Under the pieces are notes generated by a model. That model was not told the DNA's origin. It did not search any database and saw nothing but the letters and a program-made list of their open reading frames with translations. A program made the position numbers and the translations under genes. This document shows, piece after piece, positions 37,704 to 48,759 of a stretch of 64,000 nucleotides of DNA. Origin of the DNA: Diphasiastrum complanatum (lineage: Eukaryota > Streptophyta > Lycopodiopsida > Lycopodiales > Lycopodiaceae); the NCBI GenBank assembly GCA_029204225.1, contig CM055111.1:15068576-15132575 (forward strand), read 5' to 3'. The first letter of the stretch is position 1; every line of letters starts with the position of its first letter.

Positions 37704-38410
37704 TGACAAAATTTTCAGAATTCACACGTGTGGGGAATGTCCACAGTAACTTGATTCTAGATTGATTAGCAGGATCTAGTTCAGAAGAAATGGCTTAACC
37801 ACAATCTAGCATGATAAACATCTGAATATGATAGCAATGAATCAATAATGAGCAAAAGTACAAGATATTAGTGTATAAGCATTTGCTTCAACACGAGTTA
37901 GAGAGAGAAACATAGAGAGATAACAAGCAAAATTGTTTAGATCCAAAATGGCATGAGGTAGATACAAAACTTTGGTTCTTCATCATTGATTGTGAGAAGA
38001 GCTACACATATTTATGGAGTTTGAGGTAGCTCGAGGTAGAACCACATCCATTTATTACAAAATGACATCTAAAGTGACATCTAGAGTCTATGTGACATTT
38101 GTCACTTGCCATGCATGAAATTTTACCAACTTTTAACAAGTGTGCTAGTTCTAACTAACAAAGTACAAATCATCATGCATGTGTCCATTACACTTTGTGC
38201 ATGCCTTGCATGTCACTATGGATCACTTACAATTAATGCATGTGAATTGCCACGAGTTTCTACAAGCATGACTTTGTTAATTCTATGTCTACAAACTATA
38301 TGCAAGTTGTATTCTTCAATTTAGACATTACATAGCCATGTAGCTCGAGTTTTATCTAGGCCAAACTTGGCATTTTGCATTTATGAGCTACATACTTGCA
38401 TGGTACAACA
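37704..38410 (-). repeat. Copia LTR, family 6
   Basis: The minus-strand LTR ends at 37704 beside its primer site. The start at 38410 (TGTTGTACC) is my best guess. CACACGTGTG at 37723-37732. Confidence 0.5.
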
Positions 38411-38470
38411 TTTGTAGCAAGCCAAGAAATCAATATGGATTGTTTTTCCAATTTTAACCCTTCCTAAGCT

Positions 38471-39476
38471 CCCTTTACCTACAGGATTCAATACTCCGGT
38501 TGATGAGATTCGAGCGTTTGGTATTCCTATAGGTTTCTCGGACTTTGTGGCTTCCTCTTTGCGGGACACTTTGGGCGCACATCTTCGTCACGCTGATTTG
38601 CTACCAAAGCTTGGCAATGCTCAAGTTGCTCTAGGGATTCTCACTCAATGCTTCGCTCAACGACCAAGTTATATTCTACGATGTGTTCCTCCCTCTCTTG
38701 ATGTTTTGGCTTTGCTACAAGATTTCGATAACACTTTATCAGATATTCTGGGTTGCTTGATGGGTTCAGAATCCTTTCGTATTCCCAATGGTCAGTTCGT
38801 TAAGCGACAAGTCTCTCTTCCCGCTTCGTCTGGAGGTGTTGGTCTTTCTTGCACAACTTCTATTGCTCCAGCTGCTTTTATGAGAAGTTGGGCCCTTGTT
38901 GCCTCTGCACTTATCTCTCGGTTTCAGCAGGACAACAAGCCCATTCTTCTTGATTCAGTAGCTCATGTGAAAACATACATTCTTCCTTTCCAACAACATC
39001 TTCGTGCTGCCAAGGATCACATCCCTCCACCTGTGCGAGCTTCCCTTTGAGACTTTGCTTAGCCATCAGCGTGCTCATTTTCAAAAGTATCTTTAGGAGC
39101 GCTTCCACTCAAATGCTTTCACTCAGCTTCTCAGTGATTCACCTTCCGATGAGACTCGGGCTTGCCTTCTGTCTTGTGCAGGCCCGGGTGCTGGTGCTTG
39201 TCTTGTTACGCGCCTTATTGTTCCACACTTGCGCCTTTCTTCAGAGCTGTTTTTCACCGCTCTTCGGGTTAGGTTGGGTCTCCCTCATCCAGTGCTGGCT
39301 GGTTTGACAAAATGTTCCTGTGGTCATCCTGTTGATCCTATTGGCACTCATCTCATGCGTTGCCCTTCTGGCGTAGAGCGCATTGTGACTCATGATTCCA
39401 TTCGTGACGTATTTGACGTATTGGCATCTATTGCACATGAGCTTTTATTAATAAAAATAAAAAGTTTCTTCTTCTA
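38471..39476 (+). pseudogene. C-terminal part of a non-LTR-type reverse transcriptase protein
   Basis: Plus-strand frames begin FNTPVDEIRAFGIPIGFSDF (a 'lead to new cluster of primers' block after the RT core in several non-LTR RT proteins), continue with LPKLGNAQVALGILTQCFAQRP and SLPASSGGVGLS, and after frameshifts near 39050 and 39230 end with a putative zinc motif (CSCGHPVDPIGTHLMRC) and DSIRDVF. The RT core itself is missing. 5' truncation is typical of LINE-like insertions. The clade is not certain. It ends only about 180 bp before the riboflavin synthase start and so may overlap its promoter. Confidence 0.55.
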
Positions 39477-39534
39477 GATGTTGTAATGTGAATTGATTGT
39501 ATGGTAGTTTAGGGTTAGGGTTAAATTTTGAGCG

Positions 39535-39538
39535 AGCG

Positions 39539-39574
<36 letters not shown>

Positions 39575-39592
39575 CGAACGAACGAACGGGGC
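39535..39592 (+). repeat. GA-rich and AACG-rich 5' leader repeat of riboflavin synthase
   Basis: GAGC units, about 30 bp of GA, then five AACG units, 65-120 bp before the start codon. CT/GA runs in plant 5' leaders often influence transcription, but no specific role can be read here. Confidence 0.7.
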
Positions 39593-39657
39593 GGGCAAGG
39601 AGGGGATTGAGGGGAGGAATCGCTGCTGTGGCATTGTCAGCAAAAGTGTGAGCGACT

Positions 39658-40545
39658 ATGCCTACGCTTCCAGGCATTTCTTCTGCAGCAGCATCTGTTG
39701 CTGTGCAGTTGCCATCTCAGGCAGAAGCAGAACCCCAACACTGTCCAACAGTTTACTCGCTCTCGCGCCCATTTCTCAGGCAAGATGCTTCCCTTTCCCT
39801 TGGGCTGCAGACATGGAGGGGACTCAGACCCATTGGGAAGAAGCCTTCCCAGCTTTTGAGACAAACAACAGCAGCAACACATTTTGTAGCTCGCAATAAC
39901 GACAGGGGACGATCCGAACAATTAGGGTTACGGGCTTTGTTCACAGGCATTGTGGAAGAGCTGGGAAATGTGCGAGAGGTGCGATTGACGGAAGATGGCG
40001 GCTATGAGATGAGGATAGACGCAAACATTGTTATTGAGGATGTGAAGCTTGGGGATAGCATCTCCGTGAACGGCACATGCCTCACTGTCACGCATTTTGA
40101 TTCCAAGGGTTTCACCGTCGGTTTGTCTCCAGAAACCCTTCGAAGAACTTCCTTAGGGGAGGCATTTGCTGGATCTCCGGTCAATCTGGAGCGGTCGCTG
40201 CAGCCAGTGTCCCGGATGGGGGGCCATTTCGTGCAGGGACATGTGGACGGCACAGGAACTATTGTATCCTTCAATCCAGAAGGGGATTCATTATGGGTTA
40301 AGATAAAAACATCGGCAGATCTACTGAGATACATTGTGCCGAAAGGCTACATATCTGTGGACGGGACCAGTTTGACAGTTGTTGGGGTTTATGATGAGGA
40401 GAGCAGTTTTACATTTATGCTGGTGGCTTACACACAGCAAAAGATTGTGATTCCAGTGAAGAAGCTTGGGAGCAAAGTCAACCTTGAAGTGGACATTGTG
40501 GGGAAGTATGTCGAGCGGCTACTCAAGGGTTATAGCAAAGCATAG
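39658..40545 (+). CDS. ribE: Riboflavin synthase (alpha-type), plastid-targeted
   Basis: The 295-residue intact protein converts two molecules of 6,7-dimethyl-8-ribityllumazine into riboflavin and 5-amino-6-ribitylaminouracil, the last step of riboflavin synthesis (ribE/RIB5 type). Residues 1 to about 90 are Ser/Arg/Gln-rich and poor in acidic residues, as in a chloroplast transit peptide. The mature part starts near LFTGIVEELG (94-103). Two lumazine-binding barrels follow: the first with SVNGTCLTV (136-144), the second opened by MGGHFVQGHVDG (187-198) and carrying SVDGTSLTV (233-241). It ends VGKYVERLL (281-289), a trimerisation helix typical of the family. Length and both barrels are normal. 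The ATG at 39658 is the first that gives a targeting sequence. The coding region has no intron. Downstream, AATAA near 40647 may serve in polyadenylation. It is the only clearly functional enzyme gene in the window. Confidence 0.96.
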   Translation: MPTLPGISSAAASVAVQLPSQAEAEPQHCPTVYSLSRPFLRQDASLSLGLQTWRGLRPIGKKPSQLLRQTTAATHFVARNNDRGRSEQLGLRALFTGIVEELGNVREVRLTEDGGYEMRIDANIVIEDVKLGDSISVNGTCLTVTHFDSKGFTVGLSPETLRRTSLGEAFAGSPVNLERSLQPVSRMGGHFVQGHVDGTGTIVSFNPEGDSLWVKIKTSADLLRYIVPKGYISVDGTSLTVVGVYDEESSFTFMLVAYTQQKIVIPVKKLGSKVNLEVDIVGKYVERLLKGYSKA

Positions 40546-41896
40546 AGCCGTTTTTTGCGAGATGAGCATGGAGGATTTCTTGATTGAAAGTTGTGTTTGA
40601 GATTTCAGTCTTCACGTTGTATCTCAGTTCGCAACCAATGGAAACAAATAAGTTTTATTTATGTGTATACTAACTTCTGTCCATCAAGAGGTGCTGAAGC
40701 TATTGCACACATCTTAAATCCGCAATTCTCTTACTAATACTATTCAACTCTAACTTGTCTTCCCCGCAGCCATCTGGTTATCAACACTTTCTTTCAATCC
40801 CCTGGGTTTTAATTTCCTCCATTATTTTTTTGGGTGCTGATGCTATGTTGCTATTCACAAAAGAGATCATTATTGTTCAGCACATTAAAATATATCTGAT
40901 GTGATTGTTCAGTCACTAGAGTTAAGTCACATTGGTGCAATACTCAGAGGAACTTTCTAGCTCCTCCGTGCTATATAGCTTTCCATGGTGTCTAAGATGT
41001 TACGCCTATCCCTACAACGGCCGGATGGCCTTCTGCTGGCTTTCATTTTATTGCAACTTGTTTTAGTCTGTTTTTGTCAAAAGTGTTGAAAAATGTTTCT
41101 GTTGCTCAAATAAGATAACAAGGGGTTTCCATATGTATTTAATCAGAAATATGTCTGATTTTTCATATAGTACTGCTAAAATTAGAAGAGCATTATGGGC
41201 TCTCTTCTCTCCAAAGTGTTACTTTGACCCATGAATTCATGATTCAACTTTAATCAGATTTCCATCAAGTAGCTCATGTAAACAGACAGGTCATCTACTG
41301 CCAAATTGCAATCAATTTTTCACCTATGAAATGTCTTCCTTTTAATTTGTTCTTATGCCCGATGTCAGAGGAAGTGTATGAGGATGTGAGATGCATTTGA
41401 TCATTTGGTTCAAATAAGTGTCATTCATCAATAAGGTGATTAAATCTCATGGTGAAGAGTGTTCGTATTTAATGTATTGATCTTACTCTTCTATCAATTG
41501 TTAGTGAAGTGATACTTTCTGGAATAAGGGAAGACAATTTATCAATGAGAGATGATCAACTATCTTTATAAAGTCATTTCTTACATGACCTGCCTTTCTT
41601 ATTTTATATTCTTACATCTTTTCTCAAAAATATATGTTTGAAGCACATTAGGGCTACTTATATGATAAACCTTAGTCCTTAATTCCTTCCATATCAAGTG
41701 CCGATTTGGAGATCATACATTTCTTCGCTTTTGTTTTAAGCATGCTCTGTTTTCAATACCTGAATGTAGTCATAGGATGGTTGTGCAATTATTTTCAAGA
41801 ACCTGTACCAATTACACTTTTCACAGTCATTTTGGAAAAACTTTAGAGTCTGTTTTAGAATGTAAGATAGAACATTGCTTTCTACAATTTGTTGGC
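40546..41896. other. Intergenic, nothing recognised
   Basis: 3' flank of riboflavin synthase. AT-rich, no long frame, no repeat recognised. Confidence 0.3.
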
Positions 41897-41908
41897 TAAA
41901 TAGTAATG

Positions 41909-41996
41909 CTTCTTGGTTTCCAAGGGGAGGCTTGAACTTGCGATCAAAGAAACTTTGGATGGCAATCTAACCAACAAAGCCAATCCCATTGGGTGT
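41909..41996 (-). mobile_element. tRNA-like mini-retroposon, copy 1
   Basis: 88 bp on the minus strand with a tRNA-type A box (TGGCTTTGTTGGTTAG) and a B-box-like GTTCAAGCC, ending GGAAACCAAGAAG. It is flanked by a 12-bp direct repeat TAAATAGTAATG (41897-41908 and 41997-42008). The length and promoter boxes match a tRNA-derived retroposon. There is no poly-A tail. Confidence 0.75.
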
Positions 41997-42008
41997 TAAA
42001 TAGTAATG

Positions 42009-42944
42009 GAAGTTGTCAAACAAAATCACAAATAGAGCATCTAATATTACACAAGCAAACAATAAACAAAGAATAATATAACAGTTTGCTATTAGAATAT
42101 AATCTATGTTTTTTAATATCATGCATTGCATGTACGTAATTGTATATTATACTTTATAAATGTTTATAGAATCATATATCAAATACAAGAAAATGCTGTA
42201 GCTCAGATTAAGAGCAAACAGTCATTAATGTCTCTTTATAATAATAAATAGAAAAGATTTAGGTAAGAACCCCCCCTGCATTGTGAAGAGTCTGAGGTGG
42301 GACCTGTAACATCCTTCAACTTAGCAATGACTACCATATGCAGGGATCATCTAGAAAGTTCCATGATAGCATATAAGTAAATGCTCCCACCTTTGTATGT
42401 GAGTAATAATCTAGTATCCAATTATGAGGTTAGAGAATATTTTTGTTATTGTCGAATCTAGTGAGAGAATATGTCAAATAAACATATCAAAGGGAATCAT
42501 CATCCATTACATATGTAAGCACAAGTTTGCAAGGATGCTTGATCTTCGGAAACACTTTGTTTGGTACGACATAGCTCAAACATAATTCAAACTAGCAATT
42601 AAGAATGGTACAATTCACCATTCCAAATATGCATATGATATTCAAGAATCATAATTAATAACACGAGAATCAAATCTATTTCTAGCACGACATCAATTCA
42701 CTCGCCATAAGACATTATTCGATGGGGATGTCCCCATCTTTGGCAATTCCATCAACCTATAATGAGATAATAGGATGATGTCCTATCGATGAGTCTTACA
42801 CATGACTATCTTGATTTCTTAAACATATCAATAATTCAAAGTTATCTTTGGCATGAGAGGATGGACATCTGAAATGGAGCGAGAATGTCTTGTCAAAGGT
42901 GGAGTAGCTTCTTCTTCTGGAGAATCCTCATTGTTGTTAGATTT
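42009..42944. other. Intergenic, nothing recognised
   Basis: AT-rich sequence without a coding signal that I can support. Confidence 0.3.
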
Positions 42945-43745
42945 CTATCTTTGACTTGGAAATGTGGACTTCCGCTTCCTCAAAACCTTTTCCAGATTAA
43001 TGAAGTGCTGGGCTGAGGCTTGGGCCTCTGCCAGCAACATCTCGAAGGTTTCGGTAAAGTTCTTCATCAACAACAGCTGGTTCGATATCATCATCCTGCT
43101 CTTGCTGGACATTAAGATTTTCCTGTTGTGTTGGTTCTTCTTCAACATGCTGGATGTCATGGTGTGTCGTCTCTTCGTCTTGCTCAGCATCATGAAATCT
43201 GCTCTCCGTCTCCCTGTACTTGTGGGTTGAATCCATCCTATATTGTGGTGACGATGATGATGCCTTAATAGAACTGACATTCTTCAGAGTAGCCGATGAT
43301 GCCGCTATTTATGTGGCTGATGTGGTTGAAGTCTGCATTACTGAGTCAACAACTTTGATTGACGGAGTTACTTGCTGGTGTACTAGAGCTAACCGGATAT
43401 CTTCCTACACAGAGAGAACACCTGCATGAAAGCATAATATTCCAAACTGGAAACCTAGTCAAGAAGACTATTTATCTTTAATCATTTTACAGAATTGCCT
43501 AAAAGCAATATGTCTGAAAGCAATTACCTCTCCATTTAGAGCTCTAAGAAAATATCCTATATTCTTATTGGATATTGTATACTCTTGCTCAGGTAGAAAT
43601 ATCGAAGCAAAAGCGAAGCGGACAAAACTTTTCAGATTAGAATCTTTGATATAGGATAGTCTGTACCCTTTCTTCTCAAGGTATGCTTCATCTTGGAAGA
43701 CTCCGCTTCGGGTAATATAATCAAGCTTGGTTTTTATATAATCAA
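42945..43745 (-). other. Decayed coding-like stretch downstream of zinc-knuckle ORF
   Basis: Minus-strand frames at 43280-42945 and 43236-42997 overlap. One is acidic and Gln-rich (QDEETTHHD, EEEPTQQENL), the other ends ASAQHFINLEKVL. A further frame at about 43740-43530 reads TKLDYITRSGVFQDEAYLEKKGYR, then PEQEYTISNKN, and looks protein-like. Same strand as the zinc-knuckle ORF, so all may derive from one retroelement, but no domain is recognised. Confidence 0.35.
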
Positions 43746-43795
43746 GACCAAGATTGGCCTGATTATATAATAATATAATCAGGCCAATCTTGGTC
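43746..43795. repeat. Perfect 23-bp inverted repeat with 4-bp loop
   Basis: Arms 43746-43768 and 43773-43795 are exact reverse complements (GACCAAGATTGG...), separated by AATA. The structure lies exactly at the 3' end of the zinc-knuckle ORF. Confidence 0.9.
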
Positions 43796-44170
43796 GTGAT
43801 TTTCTATGGTCTTGGACTCTACTTCTACCCTTTGGAATACCATGTCAGTGTTAGATTTAGATGGCGGCTCATCTTCTCTAGGTGTATTAACAAACTGCGG
43901 TTTAGATCGTGGTTGAGGACATTTGGCAGTTACATGTCCTATGCCTTTACAATTAGCACAAAGTGGCACATATCCTACTGACCTCCTAGGTTTGGGACAG
44001 TCAGGCGAATAGTGACCAGGGGCTCTGCAATTATAGCATGAATCCTTTAGTCTCGATGGTGGAGTGAAATCCCTTGTCCCTCTATGCTCTTGTTCAGATT
44101 CTGGCTCTAATGGTGGATCAGGGTCTTGTTCAGACTTGGATTTAGAACTAGAATCAAATCTATGTTCCAA
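43763..44170 (-). pseudogene. Gag-like protein with two CCHC zinc knuckles
   Basis: A 135-codon minus-strand frame with an acidic, Ser/Pro-rich start, then CYNCRAPGHYSPDC and CANCKGIGHVTAKC, both perfect C-x2-C-x4-H-x4-C knuckles that bind nucleic acid in retroelement gag proteins. Similarity-like sequence extends upstream in other frames to about 44340. It probably belongs to a gypsy-type element different from copies A-C, because the knuckles differ. The frame ends in the palindrome at 43746-43795, which may mark a rearrangement. A host CCHC protein is possible but less likely in this setting. Confidence 0.6.
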
Positions 44171-44399
44171 AGATGAAAATTCAGATGGATTTGATAAACT
44201 AACAAGCTCTCATTCAAATGTATTTAGAAGTGCTATAGAGTGTTGTAAAGAGTATCAAACGCTTCAGGACTTAATCTAATCCTTATTGGTGAATTTTGTA
44301 GATTATGGAAATACAAATCACGTGCCTTTCTATAAGTTTCTAATCAATATGCTCATTCTAAATGTTTCTACTCAATAGTTGTCCATGGCTAGTCTCTTG

Positions 44400-45693
44400 G
44401 CATATATTTGAAGACACCTTTGCACCAGTTGCGAATATGGTAACAATTTGAATACTCATCTCTCTTGCATGTTTTCACAAATGGAGTATGTTCCAGCTTG
44501 ATGTTTCTAATGCATTTCTCAATGGTTACCTTGAGGAGGAGATTTATATGGAGCAGCCTCCAGGTTTTGTGAAGGAAGGTGATGAATCAAAAGTTTGTCT
44601 TTTGTTCAAAAGTCTGTATGAACTGAAACAGGCACCAAGGTCTTGGTATGCAAGGCTCAATTTCTATCTCATATCACTTGGATTTTGTCTAAGTGAATAT
44701 GACCCTTCTCTATATTATAAGTTTGTAGATAACTTTGTAATTATTCTTCTCATCTATGTAGATGATATCATTCTTTGTGGAAACAATGAGAAGTTAGTTG
44801 AAGAAACTAAGCATGCACTTGGTACTGAGTTTAAGATGCATGACTTAGGAGTTCTTCACTATATTCTAGGCCTTGAAATAGATTTTTGGAAAGGTCATAT
44901 ATTTATATGCCAAAGTAGATATGCACTTTCCATGCTCAGAAAATTCCATATGGAAAACTGTAAAGGCATAGATACACCTATGGAGCACACTGTAAAAGTT
45001 CCTATTAAAGATGATGAAAAATCCTTTGAGGACATCACTCTTTATAGGAGTCTTATTGGCTCACTTATTTGGTTAACAGTGACTAGGCCTGATCTAAGCT
45101 TTTGTGTTCATAAGCTAAGTCAACACATGTAGGATCCAAAGTTATATCATTGGAAGTTGGCTAAAAGAGTCTTGAGGTACATATACAAAGGAGAAGATCT
45201 GACTTTGATTGCCTTTTCAGATTCAAATTTTGCAGGAGACAGGTTGGATAGGAAATCCACAAGTGATTAGACTATATTTCTTGGAGGAAACTTGGTTTCT
45301 TGGCTATCAAAGAAGTAGGCAATTATTTCCTTATCATCCTATGAAGTTGAGTACAAATCTCTTACAACCACAACAAAGGAGGTTTTATGGATCAAAAGGC
45401 TACTTTTGGAGCTAAAGTGTTATGCATATGAAGATTTACCAATTATCAAGAATGATAACATTTCTACTCAGGCTCTTGCAAATAATCCAGTCTTTTATGC
45501 AAGGAGCAAGCATATTGAAGTGGCTCATTATTTTTTAAGAGAAAAAGTGATTGGGAGAGAGATCTCATTGGAGCATGTTTCATCTTCAGATTGTGTTGCA
45601 GATCTTCTCACCAAACCTCTACTCAAAAATGTGTTTATGAAGATGAGGTCTAACCTTGGCCTAATTTCAAAGTCTATGTTGATGGGAACATAA
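44400..45693 (+). pseudogene. Copia family 3 reverse transcriptase and RNase H
   Basis: Plus strand starts with FEDTFAPVANMVT and runs through FQLDVSNAFLNGYLEEEIYM, LKQAPRSWY, the catalytic YVDDIIL, LGLEI, RSLIGSLIWL-TRPDLSF, then RNase H with FSDSNFAGD, SWLSKK, a decayed SLSSYEVEY and ARSKHIEVAHYFLREK. There are a few in-frame stops and shifts (45131, about 45270, 45318). Gag, protease and integrase are missing upstream. A purine tract leads into the LTR at 45708. Confidence 0.9.
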
Positions 45694-45707
45694 ATTTTAA
45701 GGAAGAG

Positions 45708-46730
45708 TGTGAAGATTATTAAAATATTATCTTCATATCTCGAGTTTGGGGCCATGTCCATGGTGATTTCCACTAAAATTCATGTTGTATATAAAAGGAG
45801 TGTGAATTGAGCACATATCCTTCTAGTGTAGCTCGGATTTGAGTTAGATAGGTTCAATTATGATGACATGCAAATGTTTAGATAGCATGCAAAGTCTTAC
45901 TGTATGCATGCAAGCCACATGCAACATGCAAAGTAGTTTCAGTGATCTACACATGTCTAGGCAGTTTTATGAGTTGACATGCAGTACATGCAACATACAT
46001 GCATGCAGTTACACATGTGGATCTCTGGTCGGTAAATTAGTTCAATTAAGTGGACTTTCCATGCAACTCCACTGTAGGAATTCGAGTCTCTCTCATGTAG
46101 GAAAAGCTGGGCATGTTTTGCCACATTGTGAATATTGAGATTTTGGTGTTTTGGACTCATTCTCTCTCTATCCGAGTTTAATATGCTTGATTTTCTCTCT
46201 CTACTCGAGAGCAGCCTCTTTTTCCCATACTGAACACTTAAAATTATTTCTGACATTCATTTCTCATAGTGAAGAGTTAGATTTTTTCAACTGATGTATG
46301 CCATTGTGCTCTTGCCTTAGATTTTTCAAGCATACTATTCTTTGATCAATCTTGTGCAATCACAACACCTCAGTAAGATCCTGTAGGGTGTGTGGTGAAG
46401 TTCACACGTGCTAAAAACTTCACATGCCATATTGTGAATATTGAGATTTTGGTGTTTTAGACTCATTCTCTCTCTATCTGAGTTTTCTATGCTTGATTTT
46501 CTCTCTCTACTCGAGAGCAGCCTCTTTTTCCCATACTGAACACTTAGAATTATTTCTGACATTCATTTCTCATAGTGAAGAGTTAGATTTTTTCATTAGA
46601 TGTATGCCATTGTGCTCTTGTCATAGATTTTTCAAGTATATTGTACTTTGATCAATCTTTTGCAATCACAACACCTCAGTAAGATCCTGTAGGGTGTGTG
46701 GTGAAGTTCACACATGCTAAAAACTTCACA
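45708..46730 (+). repeat. Copia family 3 LTR with internal 306-bp tandem duplication
   Basis: TGTGAAGATT to ACTTCACA, 1023 bp. Units 46125-46430 and 46431-46736 are near-identical tandem copies of the LTR's terminal part. The LTR follows RNase H and a purine tract (3' LTR character) and is itself followed by a primer site (5' LTR character). Confidence 0.8.
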
Positions 46731-46742
46731 TGGTATCAAAGC
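46731..46742 (+). other. Copia family 3 primer-binding site
   Basis: TGGTATCAAAGC immediately after the LTR end. Confidence 0.75.
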
Positions 46743-47844
46743 TTCATGCTTTGAAGAGGTGAGGGTGCATACATCAGATTTTCAGTGCTTTTGCTTGCAG
46801 GAACTTGGATTTGGGAGAGAGATTCAAACTCGCTGAGAGACAAGATATTTGTGGAACATAAGTAGATCAAAACGAGCTTGATTTGCTCCAACAGAGCCCT
46901 GTACGAACAGAGAGCTCACACGTGTGAAATCATCCCTCATTAATTGAGTGCTACTTTTCTAGATTTGATCCAAATTTGATGTTCTATAGCTTGTTGGATA
47001 GGTATTGAAGAGTAGAATGTGTTGTCCACGTTTCTAAATCAATTTGATTTGTTCTGGAAAAGTTTTAGGCAATCAGAGAGTCTGAGAGGGTACTCAACTC
47101 GTGGGATATGCCAAAGTGAGCACACATCAGTTCTTTTCATCATTTTCATCAATTTCCATTAAACTGATCGTTGTCTTAGATAAGTTTGGATTGGAAAATT
47201 TATAGTCCACTTTTTGACTCGTGCATAATTTGGCCTTGCTTTCAAAGTTGAAAGAGCAAGAGGGATTAAAAAACATTACCTACATTAAGAAAGAGAAACA
47301 TATCCTCCCATATCCAAAAAAAGAAAAGAGAGTGAGCATTACCATTTCTAAACTGGAATTTGAAATTGGCTAGCTTTCAAAGTTGAAAGAACGAAGAATC
47401 TAAGAAAATGCAAAAATTAGCTACATTGAGAAAGAGAGAGAGACATCCCCTGAGTTCCATAGGGAAAGGAGAGAGAGTGCCCCCAACTCATCCCAGAATT
47501 ATAGTTTTTGCTAGATTAGCCTCACAATTGAGAAGGAATGCTATGAATTATGTAGGTACCAACATGTATTGATATACATGGATTTGAAAATTTTGGTATT
47601 TTGACATCATGGAGATTGCAATATGAAAATTTGATATATTATAAATAGTTTGATAAAGACTTTGTACATACTTTTACCATATGGGTATGATAAAGACCCA
47701 TATGGATACTTTGCACATTGTAGATATGCACTAGACACCTGATAGATATAAACATATACCTAAACTATTGCCAAACTAAAAATCCTAACCTCCAATCACC
47801 ACATTATTTATTTATTTACTTATTTAATTGAAAATGGCAGATTC
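46743..47844 (+). other. Copia family 3 leader
   Basis: Non-coding leader downstream of the primer site, with CACACGTGTG at 46917-46926 and a repeated AGTTGAAAGA-AAGAG pattern (about 47240 and 47370). Gag is not reached before another LTR begins. Confidence 0.45.
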
Positions 47845-48255
47845 TGTGAAAGATTTCAACTAGTTTAGTCAAATTTGCTACATTTGTTTATTTGGCAATT
47901 GAGGCCAATTTCATATTAGACTTAGAGTTTGGCTTTTCAGAGTTATATTAGTCTAAAAGCATTTGAATAAACACTTTTGAAAAGTTTACACGAGTTTCTG
48001 GTAGATTCAATTTGCGTAGTAGAGACATTGAATCTAGTCACAAAAATAGTAGGGTTTTTCATTATGGAAAGAAACCAAAGCTTGAAATTAGGTCTGGACC
48101 TGCTATGGGAAGAGAAAATTTCTCTATCTCTTATCTCATTTCATGTCTATACATCGTTCTCTTTGGGTTATCTATCCATTGGTGCACTATATTGGTGATA
48201 TCTTGCAATTTTGTGTGTAGAATGCTCATAAAATGTTATATTCGGATCCACATGT
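47845..48255 (+). repeat. Copia family 1 LTR, truncated (copy at 47.8 kb)
   Basis: Starts TGTGAAAG at 47845 and follows the family 1 LTR to about 48255, where similarity stops. The microsatellite position holds only a short CT-rich stretch. Confidence 0.65.
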
Positions 48256-48411
48256 GTGAGGCCGCTCATGATGTTTATTGATGTTTACACGTGTTGATCT
48301 TGCTAAATAGTTAAGCATCTACATCTAGATCTTGATCTAATCAATAGAACTTGTTAGATCACTTGATTTGGCAATCAACACCTCTTGAAGATTGATTAGT
48401 ACAATCAATCA

Positions 48412-48650
48412 TTGTCCGAAAATCAAAAAATTCACAAATCTACATCAACATCGCAAGTTGGAGAGGAGGCTATGTTCATCAAGGGCAAATTCAAGGGCAA
48501 AAAGCAAGATCAAGGGGAGGCTTCTTCAAATGACAAAAAGAAAGATAGGTCAAAGCTCAAGTGCTTCTATTGTGGCATGAAAGGACACTTTGCAAGTGAG
48601 TGCTACAAGAAGAAGATGTCGGAGAAATTGGGGAGAGGAGGATTGATCAA
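48412..48650 (+). pseudogene. Copia gag fragment with zinc knuckle
   Basis: Lys-rich sequence followed by CFYCGMKGHFASEC, a CCHC knuckle, and CYKKKM. The knuckle region is repeated at 51610-51660, flanking the minus-strand family 4 element. Confidence 0.75.
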
Positions 48651-48759
48651 CCCCTTCAATTCTCTAGGTGCGTGGACTACTGGTGACTTAGTAGGCGAAC
48701 ATAAGAACATAATAATTTTAAAGCTTCTAATGCATGGTGGTAGTAGAAGCGGTGAGTAG

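Noticed and set aside
39528-39899. Frame starting in the GA leader and overlapping riboflavin synthase
   Set aside because: It uses a non-ATG start, its first part is Arg-Glu repeat, and the rest is an out-of-frame shadow of the real gene.
40002-40334. Minus-strand frame inside riboflavin synthase
   Set aside because: It is antisense to a well-conserved coding region and has no motif of its own.
43763-44170. Endogenous pararetrovirus coat protein
   Set aside because: Two tandem CCHC knuckles and no neighbouring movement-protein or viral RT signature; a retrotransposon gag fits better.
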